Assembly: GCA_003993805.1 (NCBI GenBank)
Contig: RSEF01000001.1
Coordinates: 202,671,410 to 202,735,409, forward strand
Reading direction: 5' to 3'
Length of the DNA: 64,000 nt
Source: Himantopus leucocephalus
Lineage: Eukaryota; Chordata; Aves; Charadriiformes; Recurvirostridae
Position 1 is the stretch's first letter, and each line of letters starts with the position of its first letter. Under the pieces are notes generated by a model. That model had not been told where the DNA came from, searched no databases, and saw only the letters and a program-made list of their open reading frames with translations. The translations under genes and the position numbers were made by a program. This document shows positions 25,101 through 36,880 of this stretch, one piece after another.

Positions 25101-28100
25101 ATTACAGTTGTTTTGTGGTTATACACAAGGGTTGAATTAGTGCTTTATTACTATAAGCAACTCGTAACAAATACATAATTAAGGTATCTTTGTATCTGTC
25201 TCTCTGGTTTGGAATTGTTCCAACACCAATTTCTTGCTAGTGCTGAACAATTGTTACTATTAGTGACTTCAATGCCCTGGAGCGAGACTGAATTAACAGG
25301 TAGAGAAAATGTGATTGCACCACCAAACTTCTAAGTAGTTTGATTGGTAAATAATACAATAATACCAACTAGAAGATCACAGCTGCTTATCTCATAGACA
25401 TTACACGATAAAATAAATATGTAGCTGTAAATATGTCTTATTATGGTAGAGTATAGTCCGAATGATTTATATTACTTATAAGAAACAGTTAAGCTTCTTT
25501 ATGAAGTCTGATATCAGAAACAACAGTGGTCTGCACCCCAACTTTATGAATACATCATCACAGAAAACACAAGCAAATAAAAGAAGACAATAAGCCGGGT
25601 GACTGACTAGATATTATTTTGTGTTTCTGAGTTCCAATTAGTATTTCATGTGTTGTTCTGTGTCTTTGCTGAAAAAACCCCCGAGGACAGCTGGAATATG
25701 CATGAAAAATGTGGCCTTATAGCAGCAAAGGATTTGGTCTTGGTGCTAACCAGAAGCAGGGCTTTAAGTTGTGAACATAGGCTATGTTTTGCCATTGCCC
25801 TCCCTGTGCATTCAGAAAATCAAGATTTTGAATTCTTTGTGTAAATAACAAGACTGCAACACATACAAACCTGATCCTAGCAGCAGAGTAGAAGTTTCCT
25901 TTTCCAACTGCATCTCCAAAATTGTTCCAAAGAACAAGAAATATCCCAACAAGCGATCGACATATAGCCCTCTGCATGGTACAGCTATTTAACTTTCAGC
26001 TCAGGAAGATCATGGTGCTAATGTGGACATCGTGTTTCTGAGGGGTGCTCCATGCTGATGAAGTATGCAGAAATCACTGCACAGCACTGTAGCATGATCA
26101 TATTCTTGAGGTGTAGGTGCTTCAGGGTGGATGCTGGAGGCATCTCATTTTCTATTAGAGATTTAGACTTTTGGAAAAAAATGTGAAAGAAAGCGTATGC
26201 ACAGGGAACATACAAGGCAGGTCAATTTGATTTCCTTATAAAGAAAGTAAGGAAGAGGCAGGGACTGTAGCTTGTCCATAGTTGCAGTAACTGGGGAAGG
26301 TGGGAACAGAAGGTGGGTTTCATTATTTCCAACCCCACAGTCAGACATGGGACCAAACCCAGAGAATCTCACAAAATTCATCAAGACTAAGAATAAAAGG
26401 ACCAAAAATACTTCAGCTCAAACTTCCATTTCTTCCTTATTCTGGAAACAGACCTGCCATACGTTTATAGATAACTTACTTTCTCTTTCCTTCTTCAGTT
26501 ATAATTTTATTTAGTTCCTGCCCTCCTCCCTTCTTCTCCCTCCTCCCCTAGGACTGGCGAGTGGGAAAGGCAAATGGTGAAGGCCAGTACCTGCCACACA
26601 AACTCAGCAGGCACGAGGGCTGGTGAAAATTCCCTGCTCCCAGCTTTTATGGCAGGGTGCAATCGGTGGCTTGTGTTTGTTATTTAAACAAAGGAGCCTT
26701 GGAGTTAGAGGGAAGGTCTTCCCCAAGAAGCTGCTGACTCCTGAAACCCGATGTCCTGCTTCTTATCAGGCCAGTTTATGACAGGTTTCATAAATGTTTT
26801 ATGAGACCCTGATGACTGCATGGTTGAGCAGGGTGGTGGCAGCCGCCTCCAACTTTGTGCATTGTTGACAAAAGATCAAAGACCAGATTTACCACCCTGA
26901 TAAGATTGGATGGATAAGGATCCCGAACTGACTTTTTCCCCATTTCCTGCAGAGACAAGCACGTTGCAGGACTTATTGACAGAGGCTCAATCCTGAAGAC
27001 TTTGTTTGACAAAACTCCTATCAATTTCTACACCCATTCCCCTTGGCTTAGGGGAGATTCCTTGAAATGGGCAGTAAAGAGACCGTTGTCAATTTAGGGC
27101 TTTGACTGAAAACCCTTCTTCAGAGAGTCCCTGGACAGAGGAGCACTGAGGGGATCGTTGGTCTTGGTGGGGTCAGGTTGATGGGAACCACCATGCATTG
27201 CCAACTTCCCAGTTTGTTAAAGCACTGGTGCACAAGGCCTCCCTCCAGGTGTTGCAGAGCTCAGGCTTGCTCCTGTATCTGGTCCTCCTGGCTGGGATCT
27301 GCTGACCGGTGGTGTCCCACTGGCTGAGCCCAGTAGAGGCAGCAGCTGGGAACATGGGCCGTGTTACAGAGGCCGGCCAAGCCTGTCACGCACAATGCGT
27401 CTGATTTTAAAGCATCTGATTTTCTAACAGTCCAGCCCCCAGGAAGGTCCTGGGGTTGGTCTGAGCCAAGGCTTGAGGTTGTACTTGTCCTACACAAGGA
27501 GACATCTGTCCTGGGCACCTCCTGCACCCAGAGCACTGATGTCCTAGGACCTAAAGGCTGCAACATGAGGGGCCACTGAGCGCTGTCAGAACACATTATA
27601 CCTGCCATGATTTAGGACATTAGATGTGTTAGCAAGCTAAAGAAAGCAGATGATAAGACAGGGCTGCAATATGTTTCAAACATGACTAGAAGTCAGAAGA
27701 GTTGACTTCTGTTACTATTTTTTGCTATAAACTTTCTGGGTAATTGTGAGAAAAATGCATGCCTCTTTTCCTTCCCTGGGAAGAGAAATATTTTTAGTTT
27801 CTTGTCAGAGGATTATTTCATTATTAGCAGAAAAAAATCTGTGAGACAGCTAAAAATAAGATACTGCAGAAACACTGGGCTCAGTCATTCTGTGTTTGTT
27901 GACTTTTTTAAGCAATGCATGAGCAGAACAACTGCCCTTCAACGACACAGGGCATGCCTGCACCCTGAAGTTTGTTTCCCAGGAAGCCTGACTCCTCACT
28001 CAAAAAATGTCCAATAACATGGGTTAGCAAGACCAAAGTATCTCAGAAATTGCCTTCAGAGCCACTTGACCAGCAGAAAGGATGGCTCAAAGCAACAGGC

Positions 28101-29285
28101 TGGCCCACAGCACTTAAGTACAGGTAACAGTATGAAATAAAGAGATGTAAGGTGGGATCTAAATTTCCATCACCGAGTTCTCAGAGCCAGAACTCACAGT
28201 AAATCAGAGAAAATCAGTTTCTTCACTGCCAGCCGTACCTGGCCAGAGGGAGACTGATGTTCCTCTGTAGAGCAGGGAAGGAGGATCTGATCTCATTAGG
28301 AAAGATTTAGATTTTTTCGAGCTGCAAAGTGTCAAAGAACAGTTGAGCAAACAAGTGATTCCCCAGGTTTGAAGTGTACAGTTTGCTGGGAGCTGCCATC
28401 TGGTTTGAGTTACATTTTCTTCAGTCTCACTGAAAATCAAAGATTTAAAAAAGTGCAAATTTCAGCACTTTTTCTCTGTCCCAAATGCTAGAAGCTTACT
28501 CTTCTACAACTCAAAGAAAGATACCACTGTGGGAAGGTAGGGCTTGGTGGCAATAAAATCGCCCATCAAGTGGAGATGGTTGGGCTTCACGTCCTCTTTG
28601 TGGAAGTATACGTAACTCCACAGAGTGATGGAGAATGAAAAATCAAGCCTGGTGTCCTGAAGTACCCGAGTTACTTGTTTTTTAAAAACAGCACATGGAA
28701 AATTAGCATATATAATCAATCATGGTTTTGCAGGAGGTAATAACAAATATCCTGTTATACAATTAGGCAATCATTTGGCTTCCAGTTACTTAATCCCCAC
28801 GTTTGTTTGCTGCTATGGGAAGTAGAGGTAAGACTCTGCATGGGGTTTGGCAGTGCAGTGTCCCTGTGGGAGCAGCGGCACAAGTGGAGCAGAACTGATG
28901 GGGCCACCACCAGCCCCTGTGCCTGGTCCCACTCTGCCCCAGAGATCGGTCGAAAAGCGATGCTGGGGAGAACCACTGCTCCCCATGGGTCGTGGGACAC
29001 CATCGTCCTGGACTGCAGAGTGCCCCGTGCTAAAATACATGCCAAGCCCTGACGTTGCTTGGGTCTGTTGCTTCTCCTCCACTCAGAGTAAAAGCTCATT
29101 CCCATAGGAGAGGCAGCGGGGCAAGCAGACGGGGGTCTGGGGCAGGTCTGGCAGGGAGGGAGGGCAGGCAGCAGAGCTGGCGTAGAGGCAGCCAGCGCCG
29201 CCTTTTATAGCGAGCACAGGCAGGTGGACGCGGATCTTTATCTTCTCCGCACTTGTTTTCTAAACATTATCAACTCAGATTACTG

Positions 29286-29548
29286 TCCACAAATTTCACT
29301 CCAAAACTTGAGAGTAATAGGCTTTTACAATGCAGTAAAGAAAGATATTAACTGGTTCGGGGATTGACTAGACAACCATTTACACCACTCTTTTATCAAT
29401 ATTGCCATAATTTGACACTTCTGAATGGAGGAGGATTGTAAAGCGCCTGCAGACCCTGTAAAACATGTTAAATGGAGATTAGTCTTACTGCTTAGTTTAA
29501 GCCTAGTAAAAGATAATTAAATTGACTGATGCAGCTGTAAATCTCACT
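29286..29548 (+). promoter_or_regulatory. Duplicated non-coding block, copy A
   Basis: This block is clearly homologous to 32828-33098 (copy B) in the same orientation, offset about 3550 bp. From 29405 to about 29522 I count roughly 24 differences in 118 aligned positions (about 80% identity), with at most one indel. Shared words include TAATTTGACACTT, TTGTAAAG, GACCCTGTAA, AGATTAGTCTTAC and GATAATTAAAT. Weaker similarity extends upstream to the shared ATAGGCTTTTA. No frame is open across it and the sequence matches no transposon I know. Strong retention of some words against free change between them fits a pair of related regulatory elements. An exapted ancient repeat is the main alternative. 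The function is inferred. Confidence 0.65.
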
Positions 29549-32500
29549 TTTATCAAATCCTGGCTCTCTTTGTCCTTATGATTTTACAGCATCATTAATG
29601 TTGTTGTGACAATATCATTAATCTCCTCCTGCTGTTCAGAAAATGAAAGGCAACCAGCAGACACTATATAAATCAGCTCTCCCCTCACTGGCGTTATCTT
29701 TTCTCCCTTCTTGTGTCTCATACAACTCAGAAACACATTTCATTCACAAGGTGATTTTGAAAGCTGAAATTTAATTATAAATATACCATACTGTTTCTTT
29801 CACTGCTGCTTGTCTGAAAAGGTTTTATTAGTTTGGTTTTTTGCTTTTTTTTTTGTGAGGCAAAAGTGGATTAGGAATAATTCTTCAGTGTTCTTCAGTG
29901 ATTTGGTTTGGTTTTTTTTATTTAACACTTTGTGTCACCAGTACATCACAAGAGACCATCAAGCCTATGAGTGGAGGTACACTGCTGTTTTGGAAGTTCT
30001 GGAACTCCAGTTTAAGTCATCAGTGACGTATTTTTTATTCTTCCTGACTGGGGAGAATTAGACGGGGATGGCTGACATTTTTCCACTTCTGTTTTCCAAG
30101 TGAGGACTGGGACTGAGCTGGGTATGGGGAGGAGGTGAACAGTCTGTATGAGGAACTCATTGCCCAACAACACTGCATAAGAGATCCTGATGTGGTAACT
30201 GGAGCCTCTCAGCATGCAGAAGGCTTTGCACTTCTGCAGTTCCCAGTGGGCAGCACGGATGCGACAGGGAGTTTGGCTATACAGACTCAGGCAGGCTTTT
30301 AAAAGATGACTGATAAAAAGTCATCATAGAAGTGACCAAAATACCTGTCATGGTGTTTCACAGCAGTCACTAGAGGCTTTTGGAAAATGCTGGAAGCATG
30401 CAATCCTCATGACTGCCTGGGGGATGTCACACTGCCTCACCACTGTATCTCAGATCAGCGTCTCCCTCAGATTTTTCCATCTATCTTTCCTCTGTATGCT
30501 TCTCCCCTTCATGATTCCATATGATTGCAGCCTGAATCATATGGGCTTTTAATTTCTAAACCACTTTGCTCTCCAGAGGAGGGTCACTTGCCTTCCCAAG
30601 ATGTAACTGTGGACTCTGGGTCATGCACGTTAGGTTGGTTGGGGCACACAGAATCCCCTCTCCCAGTGTGAGGTGGATGACATAATCCCACCTCAAACAA
30701 CAGGAGACTTCAGATAAGTGAAGTTCAGATAAGCACCCTGTCTGCCTTCCCCAAGGTCAGCTGGCTCAGCAGGGCTTTAGCCACATTGTTTTACCTAAGA
30801 TATTTACCCACAACCCAGGACTAAATCCCTTCAAAGCTAGATTTCCACTCAGGCACTTCACCTTGGGTGGTGGGTCTCACATGACTCAAATTTTGTGGAG
30901 ATTTTCTGAAATAAAAACCAACAAACCCCACAGTCTGAATGCTGATTGAAGCCAAGTGGCTCCTCCTAACAAGGGATATCAGCAGGCAAACTACGAACTT
31001 TGCAGCTTGGATATTCTCACTGGCCATTTTCTCTGGCTCTCTGTATTTTCCTGATTAATTCAAGGTTTGAGGCTGTCCCCTAGGTCTAATGTATAACCAG
31101 AATTGTGCTGTACTTGGCTGAAGTAGATGGAACAAATTGGGTATTTTAGCTCACTGTTTATGGGGGGAGAGTTTATGTAAAAAATATTTTGCAGTTCATA
31201 ATCTAGTGTTTAAGTTACAGTGAAGCCTAAATATAGCGCTTTAATCATCAGCAGCTATAATTTCACTCCAGTATTTCTTTAAACCCCGTGGTTTGAAAGT
31301 CCAAAAGATAAGAAGCACTTCTCAGCAATGCAAATAGATGCAGAGCACAGGGTTCACCCGGAGGCCATCCCTCCAGCCAGGGCTGTGCTTACCTTTCCAG
31401 CTCCCAGGTAACTGGGAGGAAGAAAACAGGGAGCTCCTTCCAACCTCAGCTCTTTCAGATCCTCAGGGTGGGCAAGGTTTGCCCCTCTGCAAAGATCCAA
31501 GGCGGCAGCAGCATCTCTCTTCTGTGCCAACCCTGTAGATAAGCAGCCAGGGCAGTTCAGAGGTGGACCCTAAGCTCTGCAAAGGGAAGGAATTGATGGT
31601 GAGAGTACAACAGGTAGCAATGGTCTGGGATGAAGGGGTGGTGGGAAGAAAGGCATGGTTTAGTTTGGGTATGCTTTGTGCTAGGCTTAGATATGTTCTT
31701 AGATAAGAGCACGTATAAAGAGAGCTAAACAGTTTATTTCTAGGAGCTGTGTAGTTGATGCCTGTCAGGGAGTGTTCTCCACCGTTGTGGAGGATTCATC
31801 TCACTAGATGGCTAATGTCGGTCTTCCAAAATGTAGGTGTTTAGCCTTAAGCTGGTCATCTGAGCTCTCTGAGAAAGCGAGGGAGATAGACAGGCATCCC
31901 CTGAGGACAGCTCATCAGAGGCCATGTTTAATAACCCCCTGGAGGTACCTAACTCTGTCCGTTGACTATGCAGGTGGACATCTGGCTTGGACTAGGTGCA
32001 TGACATAGTGTGGGTCCTGTCCAGTAAAGAAATGATCAGGAGAAATGACCAAAGAGAAACCTGCATGAGCAAAACACAAGGATGGCTGTGCAGGAATCCC
32101 AGGCGTGGTGTGGGCAGCTGCCTGCCTGCCTTCTGCTGCCTGCCAGGGATTTCTGTCACACAGGCTCCCACTGCCTGGGGAAGGCTGGGAAGAGACATCA
32201 TGCAAGGCAGGTCAGCAGGACATGAGATGGGCTTTTCCAAGCCAGGGGCTGGGTGTCCTCACAGGGGTGTCACCATTCAGAGCTGTCCCCCAAAGCCTGG
32301 GAGGACCCTCCAGCAGAGCCCCATGCCTGGCTCATTTCACAGGTGCCACAATCTCAAAAATCCTCTTAGCCAGGTCAGCAAGTGCAGGTGCTTAAAAGCC
32401 CAAGGGTAGGGTTTTGCCAAAGTCCACCCCTTTATGGCGCACAAAGGTCTCCTGCCACGGCCAGGTGGCTCCACTGCGCCCAGGGGTGAGGCCCCGGCAG

Positions 32501-32827
32501 CCATGGGATGCCCTGGCACCGGGCAGGCAGCAAGAGCAGAGCCCTCTTTGCCCTGGAAAGCGTTTGTGCCCAAGCAAAGCATTGCATTTTTCAAAATAAA
32601 CCAAGCGCCCAGCCACAGTGCTGGGTCCTGGTAGCACCAGCGATGGTGCAGTCTTACAGCCGCTGGAGGGGCTCCAGCATCTGGTCCCAAACTAATGACT
32701 CAGGTTATCTGGAAGCTTAAATAGCAGAAGATACTGAGTGTTGTTACTCCTCAGTAAAAGGTGCACATTATTTGATTCTAATTATGTTTAGTCCAAGTTG
32801 CTTCCTAATGATTAGCATTTGAAAGAG
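29549..32827. other. Spacer between the two duplicated blocks
   Basis: No gene is recognised. 29.58-29.70 kb is A+T-rich with paired CATTAAT cores and a TATATAAAT box-like word near 29665. A perfect 10-bp tandem repeat (TTCTTCAGTG twice) lies at 29881-29900. 31.22-31.27 kb shows faint similarity to the end of the duplicated block. 32.1-32.65 kb is G+C-rich but CpG-poor, and its overlapping open frames are judged chance. Confidence 0.5.
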
Positions 32828-33098
32828 ATGTCAACAATTTTCACTTTCTTTAAATGAAGGGTGATAGGCTTTTATAGCAGAGTATAAAGATATCAGCTGG
32901 GAAATCTATGGCCATCAATGGCTTTATTTTTTTCACTTTATCTATTGATATAGCCCTAATTTGACACTTGTCTGTTGAGGAAGCTTGTAAAGAGACTGCC
33001 GACCCTGTAATGCGAGTTAAATTTAGATTAGTCTTACAGCTCACTTAAAGCCCAGTAAAGTGATAATTAAATCCACCGTTGTGGCTGTAAACTCTCAA
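32828..33098 (+). promoter_or_regulatory. Duplicated non-coding block, copy B
   Basis: This is the second copy of the block at 29286-29548, in direct orientation. The core 32954-33072 keeps TAATTTGACACTT, TTGTAAAG, GACCCTGTAA, AGATTAGTCTTAC, AGTAAA and GATAATTAAAT in the same order and nearly the same spacing as copy A. The middle upstream part (about 32898-32950) differs in length and sequence from copy A. A TAATTA homeodomain core and a GATTAGTC (bicoid/Otx-type GATTA) word are retained in both. No coding potential or known transposon is seen. Regulatory function is inference from the selective retention of words. Confidence 0.65.
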
Positions 33099-34169
33099 GT
33101 ACCCAGAATTAGCTCTATTCCTGCCACTGGCAATGTGGCTTCATTAGAGTTTATACTGTCCCCTGTCCTGGGGTGCCTCCAGATGTGGAGTGGATGTGAG
33201 CATCTGTCTGACCACACTGCCCAGATCCTGCAGCCTCATCTGGCCCATCCAGCCTTGTGAAACACCGCATCGCTGCTGCCACAAGTCACTCCTGAGCCTT
33301 GGCATGAGGCTGATATTACAATACTTATCTCTAAATTCAAACCAGCGGTTTTAATCTGGGTCAAACCCATTCAGTTTATCAGAGAGAAAAGATAGCCCTG
33401 CCCCACTGCTGGGGCAGACAACAAACAATTTTATGTTATCCTATCTTGGCCTCTGCTTTTAAGGAGCATTAGTCATTTGGGAACTGAAGCTGTCAGACTT
33501 TGGCCGAGGTTTCATCATGTCTGTGCTGAGCTCTGTAGCAAGAGAGAGCCCAGATGCCCCTTTGCTTCTGTCGCCCGCGAGCCAAATATGCCACCGCCCC
33601 ATGGGGACAGCACAGGGTGAGGTGAGCCCCAAAGGAGAAAGGGAGCTGGAGGAGAGCATGGCAGTCTGTCCTTCCCTCATGATGACCAGTTTCTTGGGCC
33701 ATTTCATCCTGTCTCTGTATCCCTGGCATTGGATTAGGAAACCTGGAGCAGGGCAGCTGGCTGGGAGACAAATAAAGCCTTCTTGCAGTAGACCCTCGTT
33801 AAGTGCCACTTGGTTTGGAAGGATGCCTCTGATTGCTTCTTTGGTAGGGAAAAGGATCTAAAATATCCCAAAACTGCTTTCACAGATACTAAAAAGAAAG
33901 AATTGCACATCAAAGAAAGTAATGAAAAGAACAGGTTTCACGTTTGGTCACTGTGACTCAACAGGGGCTTATGATGAAAAGGGCCTGAAACACATTCAGT
34001 GTTCTTTGCTGCCACAGTTCAAGTTTTGTCCGATATCTTGTTTGAATTTCAATCATCGTGATAATTAAATTATCAAGCAAGCACTGGATCACAATTTCTA
34101 AGAACAATTACTTACTGCTTTTATTATTTTCTTGACGTTCATGGTTCCCTGTGATCAGATATTAGAAAC

Positions 34170-34211
34170 ATTTTGCATATTTTCTCACTNTATTTTGCAT
34201 ACTTTCTCACT
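34170..34211. repeat. 20-bp direct duplication around a single N
   Basis: The 20-bp word at 34170-34189 (ATTTTGCATATTTTCTCACT) recurs at 34192-34211 with one difference, separated by N at 34190 and one base. It has the same layout as the joins at 291 and 2647, so it is probably a contig overlap left unmerged rather than a biological repeat. Confidence 0.75.
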
Positions 34212-35220
34212 GAAAAATATTTATTACTAAAAAATGTCAATGAGCAGCAGTTACAGAGAACCATGAAACACAGTGGCCACCAGGTGGAGGTGCCTTTCTT
34301 GAGCCCACGACTCAGTGAGGATGGGATTCATCCTGCCTGGTTTTATATATGTGTTGAATGGAGACCTCTGCATCTGAGCTAACACCTTATATTCCTTGTG
34401 TAGTCAAGGGGAGAGACTTGGTTTCTTTCACATTCGGACCCGACAAGTCATGCTGAGAAAGCGCCCAGTGCCACATCTTCCTTCCCATCACACGGCCCGA
34501 CCTGTGTCTTCGTTACATGGGCAGATACTTGGAAGAGGAGTCTGCTGAGAGGTACCAAGCAGACAAGCCAAGGGAAAGCCTTTGAACTGAAAATATAACA
34601 AGGGGCTGGGCGAGGGAGGTATTGCAGACACTCGTCCATCCTTAGTCTCCCTTCGGCACCTGCCACTAACAACATCGGCTAGAGGCAGGAGGTAGATGGA
34701 GTTTGGGGCTGAATCCGAATAGCCATTCATTTTCTAAATTTGTTGAGAAACTGGCTGTGTGGTGCCCACCTTTGGTTCGATGCCAGCCCAGTGGGACCGT
34801 GCTGCGTTACAACTGCTTGGATGTGAAAGGATGAGAAAACTCTGTCCTGAAGCAGCTACATAGGAGGAGCAGTTCAATTTTCAGTGAACCCCCCTAAATT
34901 TAAGAGCCTGCCTATAGGTTAGTACATGCAAGCCCAGCCTCTAAGCTCCCCTCACAGGGGGTCAGGGGAGCAGTGCTGCCAAGCCCAAGGCTACCAGGCT
35001 AGTCCTCCGAATCACTAGCCGAGCTCAGTGGGCTGCATTGACAAGATCTGTGTTGGTGATAGGTGTGTTACACTCTTATTGTGCCTAAATGTAGGGTGCC
35101 TAAATGTAGACGTCTTAATCTTGGGCCAAATGCTTTTATTGTAAAAAGGGGACAACTCATGTAAGTGCTAGCCAATGTAAAAGCTTTTGGAGTCGGATCC
35201 TTCTACGGAATGCTTTGCAA

Positions 35221-35600
35221 CGCAGCAGACTCTGTGATGTGAGGCAGCGAGAGAGATTTATACTGTTTAGACGCGGGCCGTGAGACACACGATGTTATTT
35301 CTAGAAAGTTGTTTAAAGTTACTGACGTTCAGGATGGCACAAAAGAAATCCAAGTGTCATAAAACGAAAGCCATGGCAACGAAGGGACCGCTAACGCCAG
35401 CCGCCACCGCTCGCCACCGGCGGCCGGCGGGGCGATGCTGCCACCCGGCGGGGGACATCCAGCCTGGCACCGGGAAACGTTCCCCTGCCAGGGAAACACA
35501 CTGCCACCTTTCTCGCTGCGATTTTTTTTATTTTTTTTTTTTATAGTGTTATAAGCCCTAAAAGCGTGCGCTGACCTGAAACGTGCCCAAGGGGCTGGAT
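35221..35600. promoter_or_regulatory. CpG-rich island in a gene-poor region
   Basis: By hand I count 25 CpG dinucleotides in 35221-35520, densest at 35385-35480, where the G+C content is very high (CCGCCACCGCTCGCCACCGG and following). Most of the window is CpG-depleted, so this stands out. Vertebrate CpG islands usually mark promoters or, in gene deserts, poised developmental enhancers. No TATA box, recognisable first exon or coding frame follows on either strand. A 22-bp T/A run begins at 35522. Confidence 0.5.
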
Positions 35601-36569
35601 GGGGAGTGCGTACAGCACCTCGAGAGCCCCTAAAAGTTGTGGATTAGAAGAAAGAGTGCGCCATGAGACTAAACCATGTTATTTTGTACCTTTCGGGTAG
35701 TTATTTTGCTGGCCTGGTACCCTTGAGTGCAGGAAGGAGAGAGCTCAACAGGTGCTATCAAGCAGGGGAGAGGAGCTGGACTTGGTTTCTGGAGCAGGGA
35801 TGTACCTCCATGCCGAGACTTGTCCCTCTGCCATGCTGCTGCTCCTCTTCTCATGTTCAAAGCAGACATGTGCTCCTTCTTTCTCAGACCCACGCATATG
35901 CAAAAGTGGGATGGCCCTGACTGTAAGAGTTTTTGCATTTGTGTGTTGTTTTCCCTTTGGGCTTTCACTCCCCCTCGTTAGACAGAACTTCAAGAAAGGA
36001 CAAACTCTCCCTGCCTGGGGACTTCGCGTCCCATGCCAAGGCAGTTGAAGCTACCACCTACTGGTCACCACGATGGCACCTGTCATTTCTGTCTGCACAA
36101 ATAAAACCGTTGTTTCTTCTTCTCTGCCTAAGGGACCACATGGTGAAACCCTTTGCCTTGACCTTGTGTTTCCACTTCTGCCTCTCTGTGGGGTGTGAGG
36201 GTCTTACCCCAGTGCAGTGGAGTGGTGGACCAGCAGCCCCATGATTCCCAGCTTCTGCACCTGTCTTATCTTCACCAGTGATCGCTACAGAGAAAAGCAG
36301 AGGATGTAAGACACCCCAGACAGGGACATTTTAATGAGAGGAGGGAGCACAGCAAGACATGAGTGCTCTCTTAAAGCAACCGAGAGTTAGACACTGTCCC
36401 ATGCTATTTGAAGACATAATCAAATTTAATGCATTAGCCTTTCAAGAGTTACCAGTGCATCTCCCCTTGGCTACCTTCAGAAACACTTTTAAAATATTGA
36501 AAATCCCACTGAGCCTTCACTATGAAACTTCAATGGAGACAGATTCTCTGAGCCTGCTGAAAGTATTTC

Positions 36570-36880
36570 TCTGCAGCATATATTGCTGCACGTCAGTTAA
36601 TTTACTGGGCTTCTTTCTCCCCAGCATCTTTCTTTTCAGCATGTTTCTTCTCTGCCCCTCTTTCATGTTAGTTTTTATCTTTGTTTTATTTTTCATTTCA
36701 TTTTCTCTTTCTAGCCAGAATTAATTACATTTTTTAGCCAGGTTTTTTCCTCGGTTTGATTTTAGGCTATATCTTTTCCACTTTCTTTCCCTTTGGCTTC
36801 TCCTTTGCATCTTCTCTTTCCTGTGGCTTTAGATGAGCTCTTTTCCTTCTGCCTTTTTCTGGGTGTCTGTATTTTCTCTA
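36570..36880. other. Pyrimidine-rich segment
   Basis: The plus strand is dominated by T and C over about 300 bases (runs such as TTTCTTTTCAGCATGTTTCTT). It encodes a run of hydrophobic residues in one frame simply because T-rich codons specify Phe, Leu, Ser and Ile. I regard it as compositional bias, not a membrane protein. Confidence 0.5.

Larger units (their letters stand above)
21471..29285. other. Long unique non-coding stretch
   Basis: No gene is recognised. It includes A+T-rich enhancer-like blocks (22.2-22.7 and 24.7-25.1 kb) and a purine-rich strand-asymmetric segment (23.74-24.03 kb), listed separately. 26.52-26.55 kb is a short pyrimidine run. Open frames are short and conflict between strands. 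Confidence 0.5.

Noticed and set aside
29131..29164. G-rich stretch upstream of duplicated copy A as a second G-quadruplex
   Set aside because: The runs are present but one loop is about 11 bases, beyond the usual limit, so it is borderline.
36359..36724. 121-codon frame with a long hydrophobic tail
   Set aside because: The tail coincides with a pyrimidine-rich compositional tract, so it is not evidence for a protein.
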